Shown: piece by piece, positions 28,901 to 38,061 of the stretch | Numbering within the stretch: the first letter of the stretch is position 1 | Layout: each line of letters begins with the position of its first letter | Assembly: GCA_933228915.1 (NCBI GenBank) | Contig: OW121823.1 | Location: 9,477,463-9,541,462 of the forward strand | Source of the DNA: Telmatherina bonti | Lineage: Eukaryota > Chordata > Actinopteri > Atheriniformes > Telmatherinidae | Reading direction: 5' to 3' | Length of the DNA stretch: 64,000 bases | Program-made: the position numbers and the translations under genes | The notes under the pieces: generated by a model | The model's input: only the letters and a program-made list of their open reading frames with translations | What the model was told of the DNA's origin: nothing | Database searches by the model: none

Positions 28901-31900
28901 GATGCAGACACTGAATGATCTCAGCTTCCTTAAGAAGCAGAGCCTACTCTGTCCCTTCCTGTAGATGTTTCTGTGTTGTTATTACTGCCCAGTTTATTGT
29001 AGAGATAAACTCTGTGATTCCTCCACCACCTCTTTTGTTTTGTTTGTGTTCAAATTGAGGTGATTGTTCCAACAACATCTCACAAACTGATCAGTTCTCT
29101 GTACTCAGCTTCTTGTCCGCCACTGATACACCCATATCTGCAGAGTAATCAGAGTATGACAAAAGACATGGTGAGACCTTGTGGCACTCCACCGCTGCTG
29201 ACCACCGTCTCAGACACACAACCTTTCCGCTTGAAAAACTGCGGTCTGTTGGTTAGGTAATCATAAATCCAGGTGGTTGTGTGGAGTCCAGGAGGAATTT
29301 ATGAAGCTTCTTGCATAACAGAGCACTATCAGCAGAGCATATCAAAAACAGACTTTCATGATGTGAGATGTTGGGGCAACTGGTTTGTTTCAGACTGTTG
29401 GGAATATTTGGGCACTTGAACAAGGCGGAATGTTTTCTACAACACAGGAACTTGTTTATGACTCAGGCTGGTGTTGAAAAGGTGCGGAAGAATCAAACAT
29501 AACGGTTCTGAGCAGTTTTTTTAGAGCTGTAAAGCTGACACCATGTGGTCCTGCAGTCTTGCTCTAGCTCAGTTCCTCCAGGTATTTCTTCACCTGACTG
29601 CAGGAGACAGCCAGGCGAGGAGGCAGACGAAGTCTCAGGATATTATGAAATTGAGGGACATTTGTTAAGGTCCCTGCGATGGACTGGCAACCTGTCAAAG
29701 GTGTACCCGCCTCTTGCCCGAAGGCTGCTGGGATAGGTTCCAGTTCCCCGCAACATCTTGATCGAATTAAGCCAGTGGTTCTCAACCTTTTTGCAACACA
29801 GTACCCCTTGTAAAATATTTTTTTCAGCCACGTACCCCCTAACCACTGCAAAGTATTTTTGGTTAAGAAAAATCATGAAATACAGGACTTTGTCATTTGT
29901 GTTTGGTTGATTAAACTTTTAACTGTGCAAAACAATGGAAATCTATACAACGCTTCAACCAGGACTTCATTGTTTGCGTTGTCAAGAGAACAGTGACTGA
30001 TGAATATGCTTTGGCTCGTAACGGATGGGGTTCAATTTAGGTCGGAATCTGGGATTTTGGGAGGAATGAAATGGTGTCAACCTATATGTAAATTCAGTTT
30101 ATGAATGTATAATCATTCATTCATTCTCTAAACCGCTTAATCCAATACAGGGTTGCGGAGAAGCTGGAGCCTATCCCAGCTGGCATTGGGCGAAAGGCAG
30201 GGTACACCCTGGACAGCTCGCCAGTCCATCGCAGGGCTTTATGAATGTATACTTACATTGAATGAAATATATTAAACATTTATAGAAAAAATATTTTATA
30301 TTTATATTATTTTGTTTAAGGATGTTTTAAAGAAAACATAAAAAACCCATATATTTTCAAAACATTTAACGTACCCCCTAGAATGGCTTGAAGTACCCCC
30401 AGGGGTATGCGTACCCCCATTTGAGAAACAGTGGATTAAGCATTTCAGATAATGAATGAATGAACGCATCTTAAGGTCCATGATTGAGCTGAAGGGTGAC
30501 AGAGTGGAGGTGTGACAGGAAAGGTGTGGGCTCATGGACGGTGTGTGTCTTGTTGGGCTTGAGGCAGGGAGTGAACTGAACCTACTGTAGAACATGTTCA
30601 GCTCATTCGCTCTGTCCAGACTTGTGTCAGTCAGATCCCCCTTCAACTTGAAGTCAGTTTTTCATTCCTGACCAGACATTCCTCATTGTTCTTCTGGAGT
30701 CTACTTTTTTCTCTTCTTCTTCTGCCTCTAAATCTTTGTTTCTTGTTGTTTTTGAGTTGTATTCAGTAACTCCCTGCAACAATCACTGAAGGCTGTTTTA
30801 TGATTAGTGGATTTTCAGGTCACTGGTGATCCAGGTTTTTTTTTTTTTTTTGTGAAAGCATCCCACTGTTCCTGGAGGAATGATGCTGTCCACACAGAAG
30901 CTGGGATGATCTGTTCCACACTAAGATGTCATTTTCACATGGTTGACAGAGGACATGCCAGTCTGTGACCTCAAAGAACCCTCTTGGAGCATCTTCAGTT
31001 TCATGTGTGTCTGTGTGATGACTGGTTGCTGCTGAACGATGGGTTTGTAAAAGGAGTTGAGAAAAATTATATTATGCCCTGATCTTCCTAAAGGGCAGAG
31101 GAGTGGTATTTTTAACATTTGCTTAAAATAAGTCCCAGAGCAGCTAAGAAATTGTTGAAATGTTTGTAATTGTTGTAAGTTTGATGTCCTTTTTGAATAT
31201 CTTCTCCTTCCCAGTGACATGATGTCCAGGATGGCACCAGCGCCGATCATCACCACTGTAATTCCACCTCCCTTTAGTCTTCTGCTGTTTTTAATGTTGG
31301 GGTCTGCTCCTACAGTCGGCAGTTTTGAGATCTGTTGGTGCAGCCAAGTCTCGGTGAAGCACATAATACTGCATCCATGTTTTCTTTTTCAAACCTTGCT
31401 AGGCCCTTGAGCTCCATTTTGTTAGCTAGCGATCCATGTAATGTTTGAAAGAAGTGGTTTTAATTTCCACTGTTTTTTTCTCTTCCTCATCCTCTTTGCC
31501 TCCTCTTTAACTCCTTTAGGGCTTGGTGTGTTATTCTGGTGATTATCTTGATTTTTGGATAGTTTCATCAGTTCATCCTGCTGGTAAACAACTTTCATTG
31601 CCAATGAAACTCATCATAACAAGTTTTGAATGAGTCCAAACTACAGAGAAACCACTTGAGCAGCACAGCCTCCGGACAAGAGTAAAAAAAAAAAAATTTA
31701 ACTAGACAATGATTGTCTTAAAAAAAAAAAAAAAAAAAAAGGGCAACAGCCTGATCAGACCTTTTTACATTTTGTCATCTCATGGGGTACGACCTATAGT
31801 CTGACTGCCCCTGCACCAGAAGTCACCCCAAGATAAGACAACTGAGTATGAACAAATATCCAAAGTAATCCAACCATTGCTTTGGTCTGCCTGGATTCCC

Positions 31901-32556
31901 TAATGCGACAATGCAACAGAGAAAGTACTCAGAAAACACACCCTCCTAAGTGTATTTGCACAGGCAGAAACTACTGTTACCAAGTGAATGTAACATAGCA
32001 GTGATCAGGAAACAAATTTCTATTATAATAAGAATTAAAATGCAGATGAGTAAGATTAAGTTTGATTTAGGTTCACAAGGTTTAATAAGATGATGAACGA
32101 CTCTTGAGTAGCCCTAAAATAAACACAGCAGCTATAAAACGTGATATGAGAATCAAGACATTGGTAGCGAACTACAGAAAGCTAAAGTTTGAAAATGTTT
32201 GTAAAATGTGAACCAAACTTTCAAGTGACAGCTGAAAAAGCTGTAGTACGCAGTTAGCTGGAGGTGATCACACCATGTCTTTCTCACAATGCCAGCAGAT
32301 TTTATCAGGAAATTTATCTGATGAATTACTTCTGTACTAGCTCGTGTTTGATCATAGTGTGTGGAAAAGTTATTTGCTTAGAAATAACTGTCTGACGCTC
32401 CATGTTGAATACTCACTAAAACTATTTGAACTCAAACATATACATTTCTTTAATAATTTATATTTATATTAAATAAATATTTACATTACATTTTTATTGT
32501 TTTGTTTTTAATAATTGAAGAAACTACATCAATAAAATTAATAAATAACACTAGCT

Positions 32557-32646
<90 letters not shown>

Positions 32647-33044
32647 TTCTTCTTTTATGGATGGTAATTACTTCCCAAAATGTAGTTCATTTATAGTTTC
32701 ATGGTCATTTAAGTGGCTCTTTCCCCCTCTGAATTACAACCCAAATTCATGTGGGTTGAGGTGACAAAAATCTGAGAAAAAAAGGTTTAATTTGTGTTGT
32801 TTGTATGTTTTCTGAAGAGGAAAAAAAAAAAAAAAAAAAAAAAAGAATGAAAAAACTCAATTAAAAGGAGGAAAACCATATGCAGTTCGTAATTGTTAAA
32901 AATAACATATGTTTATAGGACAGAACTTGCAGGTTTTTGCATGGTATATTTAGGACACTTCGAGCTGTACTTACCTTTGGATTCACTGTCCAGGCTAAGG
33001 CCAGAAATACTCGGCAGAGTGGACCTCGGAGAAGCAGAAGCCAT
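194..33044 (-). CDS. dnah6: dnah6, axonemal dynein heavy chain 6 (5' half, about 44 coding exons; continues past the left edge)
   Basis: Minus-strand multi-exon gene. Its exon translations align from end to end with vertebrate DNAH6, the heavy chain of a single-headed inner-arm dynein that powers ciliary and flagellar beating by ATP hydrolysis in its AAA ring. Reading order gives an N-terminal tail, the linker (DHC_N2), AAA1, AAA2 and the start of AAA3. DNAH6 is favoured over other dyneins by near-identity of stretches such as FLSNDELLKILAQTRNP and EWLMCQRNWLYLESIF. The start chosen is the ATG at 33044, reading MASASPRSTLPSIS. It begins a 70-nt coding segment ending at a GT donor and has an RFX X-box about 250 bp upstream. 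Exon phases are consistent except for one unresolved junction near 25.3-26.6 kb. The window covers about 2,100 of the roughly 4,150 residues expected. Exon coordinates are in the block entries. Confidence 0.95.
326..1824. other. dnah6 intron, nothing else recognised
   Basis: AT-rich, with short A and T tracts. No exon-like frame matching dynein and no repeat signature. Confidence 0.6.
2298..3106. mobile_element. candidate TTAA-targeting miniature DNA transposon
   Basis: The ends form an imperfect inverted repeat of about 50 bp: TTAAGCTTGTTACATAC at 2298 onward against TTAAAGTTTGTTACATAC read inward from 3106. Both continue into similar GAAGCAAGAAC / GAAGCGAGAAC text and a TTCTTGTTCT stretch. 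TTAA flanks both sides, the signature of piggyBac- or Kolobok-like elements. No transposase frame is present. The interior contains another common repeat (CTCCGCCAAGGAGGTTATG to about 2697) and a twofold GCAGGGCGGGTCGTGCAC repeat near 2725-2763. Confidence 0.6.
5816..8669 (-). CDS. dnah6: dnah6 exons for AAA2
   Basis: Exons in gene order: 8543-8669, 8073-8285, 7756-7977, 7520-7642, 6256-6438, 5816-5959. The P-loop GPTGGGKT is in 8073-8285. The Walker B-like segment DALWIENMNTVLDDNK is in 7756-7977, and ASPATVSRCGMV is in 7520-7642. AAA2 binds nucleotide structurally in dyneins. All six exons join in phase with each other and with the AAA1 and AAA3 blocks. The intron between 6438 and 7520 holds a probable hAT-type miniature element at 6509-6978. 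Confidence 0.93.
6509..6978. mobile_element. candidate hAT-type miniature element
   Basis: The left end CAGTGAGTGGTTCTCAAACTT and the inverted right end CAGTGATTCTGAAACTGGGGG resemble the CAGNGGTTCTCAA hAT terminus. Text just inside both ends (GTGACCCCCACGG; GGTGACCCCCCTG) matches the familiar pattern of these elements. No clear 8-bp target duplication. It lies 70 bp from dnah6 exon 6256-6438. Confidence 0.45.
9655..9695. repeat. perfect 19-bp inverted repeat with a 3-nt loop, containing an X-box
   Basis: Arm GCAATTTTTGTCACCATGG (9655-9673), loop AAA, then its exact reverse complement (9677-9695). The left arm and loop contain GTCACCATGGAAAC (9664-9677), a full RFX X-box match. It lies in the dnah6 intron between 8669 and 10182, next to a CTCAAA tandem repeat (about 9707-9727). 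Confidence 0.7.
10182..14830 (-). CDS. dnah6: dnah6 exons for AAA1 (main ATPase site)
   Basis: Exons in gene order: 14675-14830, 13931-14092, 12305-12442, 11558-11725, 11298-11446, 10182-10289. The P-loop GPAGTGKTET is in 13931-14092 and the Walker B CCFDEFNRI is in 12305-12442. ITMNPGYAGRTELPDNLK follows in 11558-11725. AAA1 is the hydrolytic site that drives dynein motility, and every catalytic motif I can check is intact, so the gene looks functional. The acceptor at 11725 was chosen over a nearer AG because it preserves the residues before FEGREIK and keeps the frame (168 nt, 56 codons). Confidence 0.93.
12443..13930. other. dnah6 intron, nothing else recognised
   Basis: AT-rich with a T19 tract at about 13260. 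Short open frames lack splice context or dynein similarity. Confidence 0.6.
14981..20873 (-). CDS. dnah6: dnah6 exons for the linker (DHC_N2) region
   Basis: Exons in gene order: 20760-20873, 20488-20631, 20184-20336, 19461-19511, 17721-17813, 17509-17628, 16964-17144, 16733-16829, 16330-16555, 15903-16067, 15273-15383, 14981-15106. All phases join without a shift. The most conserved stretches are FILGGTDDIQVLLDDS across 17721/17628, FNQTLEEWL across 17509/17144, and AAIADYQ followed by WVVAGHPSQ in 15903-16067. In dyneins this segment is the mechanical lever that swings across the AAA ring during the power stroke. The donor of exon 15903-16067 lies directly against a GT/GA microsatellite. 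For exon 16733-16829 the upstream of two acceptors was chosen because it restores the conserved LLETF. Confidence 0.9.
15850..15902. repeat. compound GT/GA microsatellite at a dnah6 splice donor
   Basis: GTGTGTGTCT(GA)nGTGTGTGTGTATGTGTG directly abuts the donor of exon 15903-16067. On the gene strand the intron therefore starts GTGTGCACACACATAC and continues with CA and CT runs. Confidence 0.9.
18135..18410. repeat. C-rich segment in a dnah6 intron, probable repeat fragment
   Basis: An abrupt block of C-rich sequence (GACCCCAGCCAACACACCCC, CACCCCCCAGGGCCC) inside AT-rich intron. It opens several reading frames on both strands through lack of stops only. The style resembles 5' regions of fish LINEs. 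No gene is supported. Confidence 0.35.
21009..33044 (-). CDS. dnah6: dnah6 exons for the N-terminal tail
   Basis: Coding exons in gene order, bounded by AG/GT on the minus strand: 32975-33044, 28371-28447, 27988-28167, 27038-27388, 26776-26910, 26555-26654 (alternative donor at 26410), 25265-25307, 24868-25045, 24659-24760, 24472-24579, 24234-24323, 24021-24141, 22270-22421, 21721-21873, 21279-21530, 21009-21137. The first three encode a poorly conserved, Pro/Arg/Lys-rich leader. Recognisable DNAH6 sequence starts at 27038-27388 (WEHEFVYQ, KWKPFSVWRTKVRAKKI). The tail binds intermediate and light chains and docks the motor on the outer doublet microtubule. The join between the 26.6-kb exon and 25265-25307 is not phase-compatible with either donor I can see. 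One small divergent exon is probably missing from my model. Confidence 0.85.
22422..24020. other. dnah6 intron, nothing firmly recognised
   Basis: AT-rich. A GC-richer patch at 22880-23050 has an open minus frame with no dynein similarity and may be a repeat fragment. Confidence 0.5.
29773..30433. mobile_element. non-autonomous hAT-type element with target-site duplication
   Basis: The left end CAGTGGTTCTCAACC and the inverted right end (CACTGTTTCTCAAAT read outward-in) are the classic hAT terminal repeat. The flanks AATTAAGC (29765-29772) and GATTAAGC (30434-30441) are an 8-bp target duplication with one mismatch. No transposase is encoded. Another SINE-like element is inserted inside it. 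Confidence 0.75.
30112..30237 (-). mobile_element. SINE-like/L2-tail insertion with a perfect 14-bp target duplication
   Basis: Starts ATCATTCATTCATTCTCTAAA and ends CAGTCCATCGCAGGGC. It is the reverse complement of the same family as 29668-29772. It is flanked by identical 14-mers TTTATGAATGTATA at 30098-30111 and 30238-30251, as expected of LINE-mediated retroposition. It lies inside the hAT element. Confidence 0.7.
32561..32645. repeat. (AT)n microsatellite
   Basis: About 42 uninterrupted AT units in dnah6 intron 2. Likely length-polymorphic and prone to assembly error. Confidence 0.95.
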
Positions 33045-33290
33045 CGCATGTATCTATACAGGTTTCAACGGTAGCAGAAAACAACGGCGCTACGTAAATA
33101 GTCCGAACGTTAATAACTTTAACAGTAACATTCTGAAAACTTTTTAACCTAATACTCGTGAACACCGCCTTGACTGCCCATCTTAGAATAGGCTTAGGAG
33201 ACAACAGCCGTACCTACTGAGCTCTACGATGTTTTCTGTAAAAGTTGGTAAAACGATATTTCATTGTCGCTATATGAGCTAACGTTTACT

Positions 33291-33303
33291 GTTGCCTAGC
33301 AAC
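33291..33303. promoter_or_regulatory. RFX X-box upstream of dnah6
   Basis: GTTGCCTAGCAAC matches the X-box consensus RYYNYY-N(1-3)-RRNRAC perfectly and is nearly palindromic. It lies about 250 bp upstream of the dnah6 start codon, the usual location for RFX2/RFX3 sites in ciliary promoters. The motif match is direct; occupancy is inferred. Confidence 0.75.
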
Positions 33304-33403
33304 GACATTCTCTCCTGCCCAACGGTGCAGCCTAACAAATGCAGTTCGGTGTGGATGATCGTAACTTATTTGCTCAATCTACAAGGCTACAAGGATAAAA
33401 AAT

Positions 33404-33406
<3 letters not shown>

Positions 33407-33450
<44 letters not shown>
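33407..33450. repeat. (AT)n microsatellite followed by a T tract
   Basis: About 22 AT units and then ten T, roughly 100 bp upstream of the dnah6 X-box (farther from the gene). Confidence 0.95.
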
Positions 33451-33458
<8 letters not shown>

Positions 33459-34030
33459 TTCTTTACTAACTATAGAAAAAAAACAGGCTATGTATTCAAC
33501 ACATTCACGCCATAGACTGTTTATAAAAAGACACTCATTAACATGAGCCTTGCAGAATTCACTGATCATGTAGGTGCTTTGACAGAGCATTGAAAAATCA
33601 AAGTAACTTAAATATTTAAACCAAGGAGGGACATTTCAAGGAAATGTACCTATTACCTCTCTCTAATTTAAATTTTTATTCTTGTAACCGAACAAATGTT
33701 TTTTTTTTTCATTGTAAAAATATCAATAATATAATACAAGTTTTCAATAGATGGACTCAATAGATATTGTGAAAAGGAGTTGATGAACTGCACTGTGTTG
33801 CAGATTAATATTTCATAGCTAATAAAGGTTAGTAATCTATAAATATTTCATTAGCTTATATTGCATAGAAGTTGCCATAATCACAAAACTGGAACTATCA
33901 ACACAAAAAGCAACATTTGTGACTCTTGAAAAAGTATTTTGTTAAAGAAAGTAACAGTGCAAAATAAAAAAATAAAAAAAAGAAAACTCTATCTACATGT
34001 GCAACTATCATTTTCTGTGTTTAAGCACAA

Positions 34031-34283
34031 TCAGTTGGTGTGGCATTGATGTGTTGGTGCCATCCTGCCAAAGACACTCAGGAAAGTCTGCCAGCTGCTG
34101 TTTTGTTCCATCGCTGCACATAGCGCTTCACTGTGTTCATTTTCCCTGTCCACCTGGTCCTGGAAAAACTGCAGCATCCTGTCGAAGCGTGCGTTGCTCT
34201 GCTGCTGCTGCTCTGTATCAGATGCCAGTATGTCCAGCATAGCAGCTCGGACAGTGTCCATCCTTTTTCTCTTTCCTGGAAAA
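34031..34283 (-). pseudogene. 3' exon remnant of an older gene (Myb/SANT- or MADF-like tail)
   Basis: An exon-like segment on the minus strand follows a good acceptor (T-rich tract then CCAG at 34284). It reads KRKRMDTVRAAMLDIL, a Gln run, and RFDRMLQFFQDQVDREN, ending HQCHTN before a stop. It is an amphipathic, charged C-terminal tail of the kind found in Myb/SANT-like proteins linked to Harbinger-type transposons. I cannot name the gene. Its upstream partner exon lies on the far side of the DIRS insertion at 40136 and joins in the same phase. Confidence 0.5.
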
Positions 34284-34331
34284 AACACATCGAGGGTGGA
34301 GGCAGATATTTTGCACAACAATGAATTCTAA

Positions 34332-34548
34332 AACTTTAGGTTATTTACATAACCCCGGTTCTCTGAGTAATATGAGTGAGATGTCTCACTATGGGATGCA
34401 CGCCTCTGTGCAGCTCTCAGAAGCATTAATCTCATTACGCCAATCCTGATTGGCTGGTGAACGTGTCCGCATCAGGTAGTGCCATCTACCTTAAATAGCT
34501 CATGCGGACGGCACCGCCTCATTCAAGATAAGCACCTCTTCTCACTCG
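34332..34548. repeat. left inverted terminal repeat of the DIRS element (its 3' end)
   Basis: From 34380 to 34548 this is the reverse complement of 39895-40058, apart from a 4-nt and a 6-nt length difference. The outer 50 bp (starting AACTTTAGGTTATTTAC) differs from the other end. It is repeated in inverted form inside the element at 34571-34624, as expected for DIRS. Confidence 0.9.
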
Positions 34549-34570
34549 CCCAAGCAAGAAGGGTTGTCTG

Positions 34571-34667
34571 GTGAGACATCTCACTCATATTACTCAGAGA
34601 ACCAGGGTTATGTAAATAACCTAAAGTTCTCTTTAATAATATTTCGCTCGATGTCTCACTATGGGAT
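34571..34667. other. internal complementary region (ICR) of the DIRS element
   Basis: This stretch is the reverse complement of the element's left extremity (to about 34624) fused directly to the reverse complement of its right extremity (from about 34624). The two parts overlap by a few shared bases (AAGTT at 34624-34628). In DIRS elements the ICR is the template that aligns both ends to close the circular DNA intermediate. Its position between the recombinase gene and the 3' terminal repeat is canonical. Confidence 0.88.
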
Positions 34668-34730
34668 GTGGTAGCTCCCGTATTGCCAGACAAGCTTATC
34701 CAGCGTCCACCAACCTACAGGAAAGAGTCC

Positions 34731-35696
34731 TCAGGACGTCAAAACCGCACGTGCTAAGCACGGGGCGGAGACATCCAACATGTAGAACCGGACAAAAGTG
34801 AGAGGCGAGGACCAACTCGCTGCGGCACAGATGTCCTGAACCGAAACTCCCCTGAATAAGGCCCATGATGCGGCCAAGCCCCGAGTCGAGTGTGCTCGCA
34901 GGCCCCCAGGAGGCTGCAAACCCTGACTCGTATAGGCCAGAGCGATTGCCTCCACCATCCAGTGGGACAGGCGCTGTTTCGTGACGGGCTTTCCCTTATG
35001 AGGATTAACCCAGGACACGAACAATTGATCGCTCCTTCTGAAACTCTTAGTCTTATCCATGTAAGTGCGGACTGCACGAACTGGACATAACGACCTCTGT
35101 TCTCCTGCGGAGAGACCAAAGGCGACCAAGTCTATAGGGGAACAGGAGCCCACCACCTTGGGCACAAAAGCCGGGTTGGGTCTCAAAATTACCCTCACAT
35201 CACCTGGGAAAAACTGAGCACACGAAGGATGCACTGAAAGGGCATGGATGTCGCTAACCCGTTTCACTGAAGCCAAAGCCAGCAACAACACTGTCTTGAG
35301 AGACACGTGTTTCAAATCCGCTCCTTCCAGAGGCTCAAAAGGGGGACCCTTCAACCCTTCCAAGACCACGGCCAATTCCCATGGCGGGACAAATGGTCTG
35401 GATACAGGAAGAAGCCTATGTGCTCCTTTCATGAAACGGCAGACCAGCGGATGTTGGCTTGCCGTCAGCTTTCCAAACCCCACGTGGCAGGCAGCAATAG
35501 CTGCCAAATACACTTTAACCGTGGAGAAGGCTTTCCGTTTGTCAATCAGATCCTGTAAAAAAGACAAGATCGTCCCCACCGAGCACTGAAAAGGAATGTG
35601 GCCGTACTTGCGGCACCATTCCTCAAACACCCTCCATTTACAGTCATACAATGACCTAGTGGAGGGGGCCCGCGCACTCTGTATAGTGGAAATTAC
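34731..35696 (-). CDS. DIRS tyrosine recombinase
   Basis: This is the 3' part of the long open frame 37601-34731, overlapping the end of the RNase H frame. It encodes a phage-integrase-like tyrosine recombinase that inserts the circular DNA copy. Counted on the 956-residue frame, the catalytic set is present: Arg at about 781 (KRVSD), HxxR at about 904-907 (AHSTRG) and the nucleophile Tyr at about 940 (VRFYMLDV). An N-terminal SAM-like core-binding part (STRSLYDCKWRVFEEWC, FLQDLIDKRKAFSTVKVYLAA) precedes it. No stop interrupts this domain. The exact start is unclear; a separate ORF or translational coupling with the upstream frame are both possible. Confidence 0.85.
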   Translation of the reverse strand, partial: VISTIQSARAPSTRSLYDCKWRVFEEWCRKYGHIPFQCSVGTILSFLQDLIDKRKAFSTVKVYLAAIAACHVGFGKLTASQHPLVCRFMKGAHRLLPVSRPFVPPWELAVVLEGLKGPPFEPLEGADLKHVSLKTVLLLALASVKRVSDIHALSVHPSCAQFFPGDVRVILRPNPAFVPKVVGSCSPIDLVAFGLSAGEQRSLCPVRAVRTYMDKTKSFRRSDQLFVSWVNPHKGKPVTKQRLSHWMVEAIALAYTSQGLQPPGGLRAHSTRGLAASWALFRGVSVQDICAAASWSSPLTFVRFYMLDVSAPCLARAVLTS

Positions 35697-38005
35697 GCGC
35701 TGTGGGAGCCCCACGGCTGACAAGTTGTGCCACTCAGGGGCCAAGCCCACAGTGCCAGGCATTCTGGGTGTGGGTGAAAGACCGACCCTCCCCCCTGCAG
35801 CAGCAGGTCCCTGCGCAGCGGGAGCTGCCAGGGCTGCAAGCGCAGCAGATGATATATCTCTGCCAGCCAATGCATCGCAGGCCAATGCGGAGCTATCAAT
35901 ATCAGGTCGTGACCCTGTTCTCTCACTCTGGACAGAGTGGGAGGTATCAATGTCAGGGGAGGGAACGCGTAAAGAAGACCGGGCGGCCAGGCGTGCGCTA
36001 ACGCGTCGATGCCCAGGGGAGCATCCATGCTGCGCAGGGAGAAAAACATTGCGCACTGCGCGTTGTCCCTGGAAGCGAACAGATCCACAGTGGCCCGACC
36101 GTAACGGACCCAGATCTGTTGCACAACCTCTGGGTGCAGAGTCCATTCCCCGTAAACCGGCGCGCCCCTGGACAACAGGTCCGCGCCCATGTTCAGAGCT
36201 CCCGGTACATGCGTCGCTCTCAAGGAGAGAAACTGGCCGCAGCTCCAAAGGATCAGTTTGCGTGCCAGCGTGTGTAGCTGATGGGAGTGTAATCCTCCTT
36301 GGCGGTTGATGTACGCTACCGCCGTCGTATTGTCCGTCCTGACCAGAACATGATGTCCGACCAAAGACGGAAGAAAGTGTTTCAGGGAGAGGAACACCGC
36401 CAAAAGCTCCAGGAAATTGATGTGAGTTTTCTGGAGGTCCGCACTCCACAGCCCCCTCACAGGCTGGCCTTCGTGGATTCCACCCCGGCCTGTCAGGCTT
36501 GCGTCCGTGGTGATCACCTTCCTGGACAGAACTGGACCCATAGTGACTCCCCGGGTCAGGAAGGACGGAGCCCGCCAGTGGCGCAGAGTCCTGACGCAAC
36601 TCGGAGTGACCAGCACTTTCCGTGCGCCATGACGCACGGGGTCTAGGCCGGACAAGGCCACCCAAAGCTGAAACCCCCTCGAGGCGGCCAAGTCGGACTA
36701 CAAGAATTGCAGATGCCATCAGTCCGAGTAATCGAAGACATAATCTGAATTGAACAGATTTGTCTAGACGAAAAAGTGCGAGGCACGCCCTGAAAGCTCT
36801 CTCCCGCTCTGCCGAGAGGCGCGCTGTGAAGGTCACCGAGTCCAGGGATAATCCCAGAAAGATTATGCTTTGCACCAGAGACAGCCTGCTCTTTTCCGTG
36901 TTTAACCTGAAACCCAAGTCCGACAGGTGCCACACCAGAATCTGTGTGTGAGCCCTGGCTTCCTGTTCTGATTGTGCCAAAAGCAGCCAATCGTCCAGGT
37001 ATGTAGCCAAGCGAATGCCCTGCCGCCTGAGCGGGGCTATCGCCGCCTCTGTGCATCGCACAAACACTCGCGGACTCAGAGACAGGCCAAAGGGGAGTAC
37101 CAGGTACTCGTAACAGATTCCCTGGAAGGCAAACCTCAGGTACTTCCTGTGGGGAGGATACATTGGGATGTGGAAATACGCGTCTTTTAGGTCGACAGAA
37201 GTGAACCAATCGTTCTGTCGAACAAGGCGCAGCAGAGATGCATGTGTCAGCATCCGGAATTTGTATTTCCTCGGGTGTCTGTTCAGAGCGCGTAGATCCA
37301 GGATCGGGGGAATTCCGGTTCCCCCCCCCCGTTTGGGGACCAGGAAATACCTGGAGTAAAAACCGCTCTGACATTGTGCGGGACTGACAACACAGATCGC
37401 TCCTTTGTTTAACAGGGAGGAAATTCCTCTTGTAAAACTCGAGCGGTCTCCCCTGGAGCCTGGGAGTGTATAATGCCGGCGAAGCTCGGGGGAACAGTGG
37501 CAAACTGCAGCCTGTATCCCCTCGAGATCGTCCTTAATACCCAGGGCGACGCCCCGTGCGTGGCCCATCTCTCCCTTCGGAGGGAGAGCGGAGACACACA
37601 CTGCAGGCCTCCCACTGAAAGAGAAAACTCCCGCGAAGCGTTGGCGCCCTCTCTTGGTGGAGTAGGGGAGTGACTCGTCGGCGGCACTGGGCTTCCCTGA
37701 CAGCGCAGTGACGGAGCCGAAGCCCCTCCCACACCAGAGAAAGCTGAACCACGCTGTTTATTCTCACAGCTTTGGTTTTCTTTTTTATTAGCTGCGCCCT
37801 CGGCACTCTGCCTGGATGCTGCAGCGAAACACTTTTTATTTTCTTTAATAAAAGTGTGTGTGTGCGTGCTTGTGGACATGAGAGAGGAGCAACCGCTGAA
37901 ACCTCTGTCGTCCAATGTCCAATTCCCTCGTCTTGCTTCGGCACGGTCCGTGGCAGCAAGGAGGTGGGGGCGTGGGAAAGCCCTGGACGCACACTCGGAA
38001 ACCAA
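35693..38005 (-). pseudogene. DIRS reverse transcriptase / RNase H ORF with two 1-nt frameshifts
   Basis: The N-terminal part is in one frame (38005 to about 37425, e.g. WVLRTISRGYRLQFA). It then shifts into the frame of 37601-34731 for the RT core: SVDLKDAYFHI with the first catalytic Asp, LPFGLSLSPRVF, and the active-site YLDD at about residues 201-204 of that frame. At the C5 run 36674-36678 it returns to the first frame for RNase H and a connection domain (36691-35693). The RNase H acidic residues are all present in that 332-residue frame: D63 (TTDAS), E95 (NFLE), D120 (RTDN) and D171 (GADLLSRG). A DLFASRDN...FPPLTLIPP segment follows, as in other DIRS polyproteins. Catalytic residues are preserved but the continuous product is broken. 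Confidence 0.85.
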
Positions 38006-38061
38006 ACAGGTGGAGCTGGCGAACGGGGAACTGCCAGCTGCACCGGTGAAGAGAGCAACTT

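Larger units (their letters stand above)
29668..30466 (+). repeat. L2-tail/SINE-like repeat split by a hAT element
   Basis: The 5' part (29668-29772: TGCGATGGACTGGCAACC, GCTGCTGGGATAGGTTCCAG) resumes at 30434 (ATTAAGC, then GATAATGAATGAATGAA) after the hAT insertion. Together they form one copy of a very common teleost 3'-tail repeat. The split is direct evidence that the hAT arrived later. Confidence 0.6.
28760..31600 (-). mobile_element. decayed non-LTR retrotransposon (LINE) in dnah6 intron 2
   Basis: The minus strand gives an endonuclease fragment at 31364 downward (CFTETWLHQQIS, then KGGGITVV), a linker (ELNMFYSRFSSLP near 30600), and distal RT pieces at about 29270-28760 (WIYDYLTNRPQFF, GGVPQG, NNHLNLNTNKTKE), all in shifting frames. 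Order and motifs fit an L2/Rex1-like APE-type LINE. It is interrupted by at least three younger insertions at 29668-30466. It is too decayed to name the family. Confidence 0.65.
33045..34030. promoter_or_regulatory. dnah6 upstream region
   Basis: Contains the probable 5' UTR and promoter of dnah6, the X-box at 33291, an AT microsatellite, and then AT-rich sequence with no gene before the exon remnant at 34031. Confidence 0.5.

Noticed and set aside
32502..32696. Tyr-Ile repeat open frame
   Set aside because: Translation of the (AT)n microsatellite.
35596..36646. Plus-strand frames of 237 and 115 residues within the DIRS element
   Set aside because: Antisense shadows of the RNase H region; the conserved motifs are on the minus strand.
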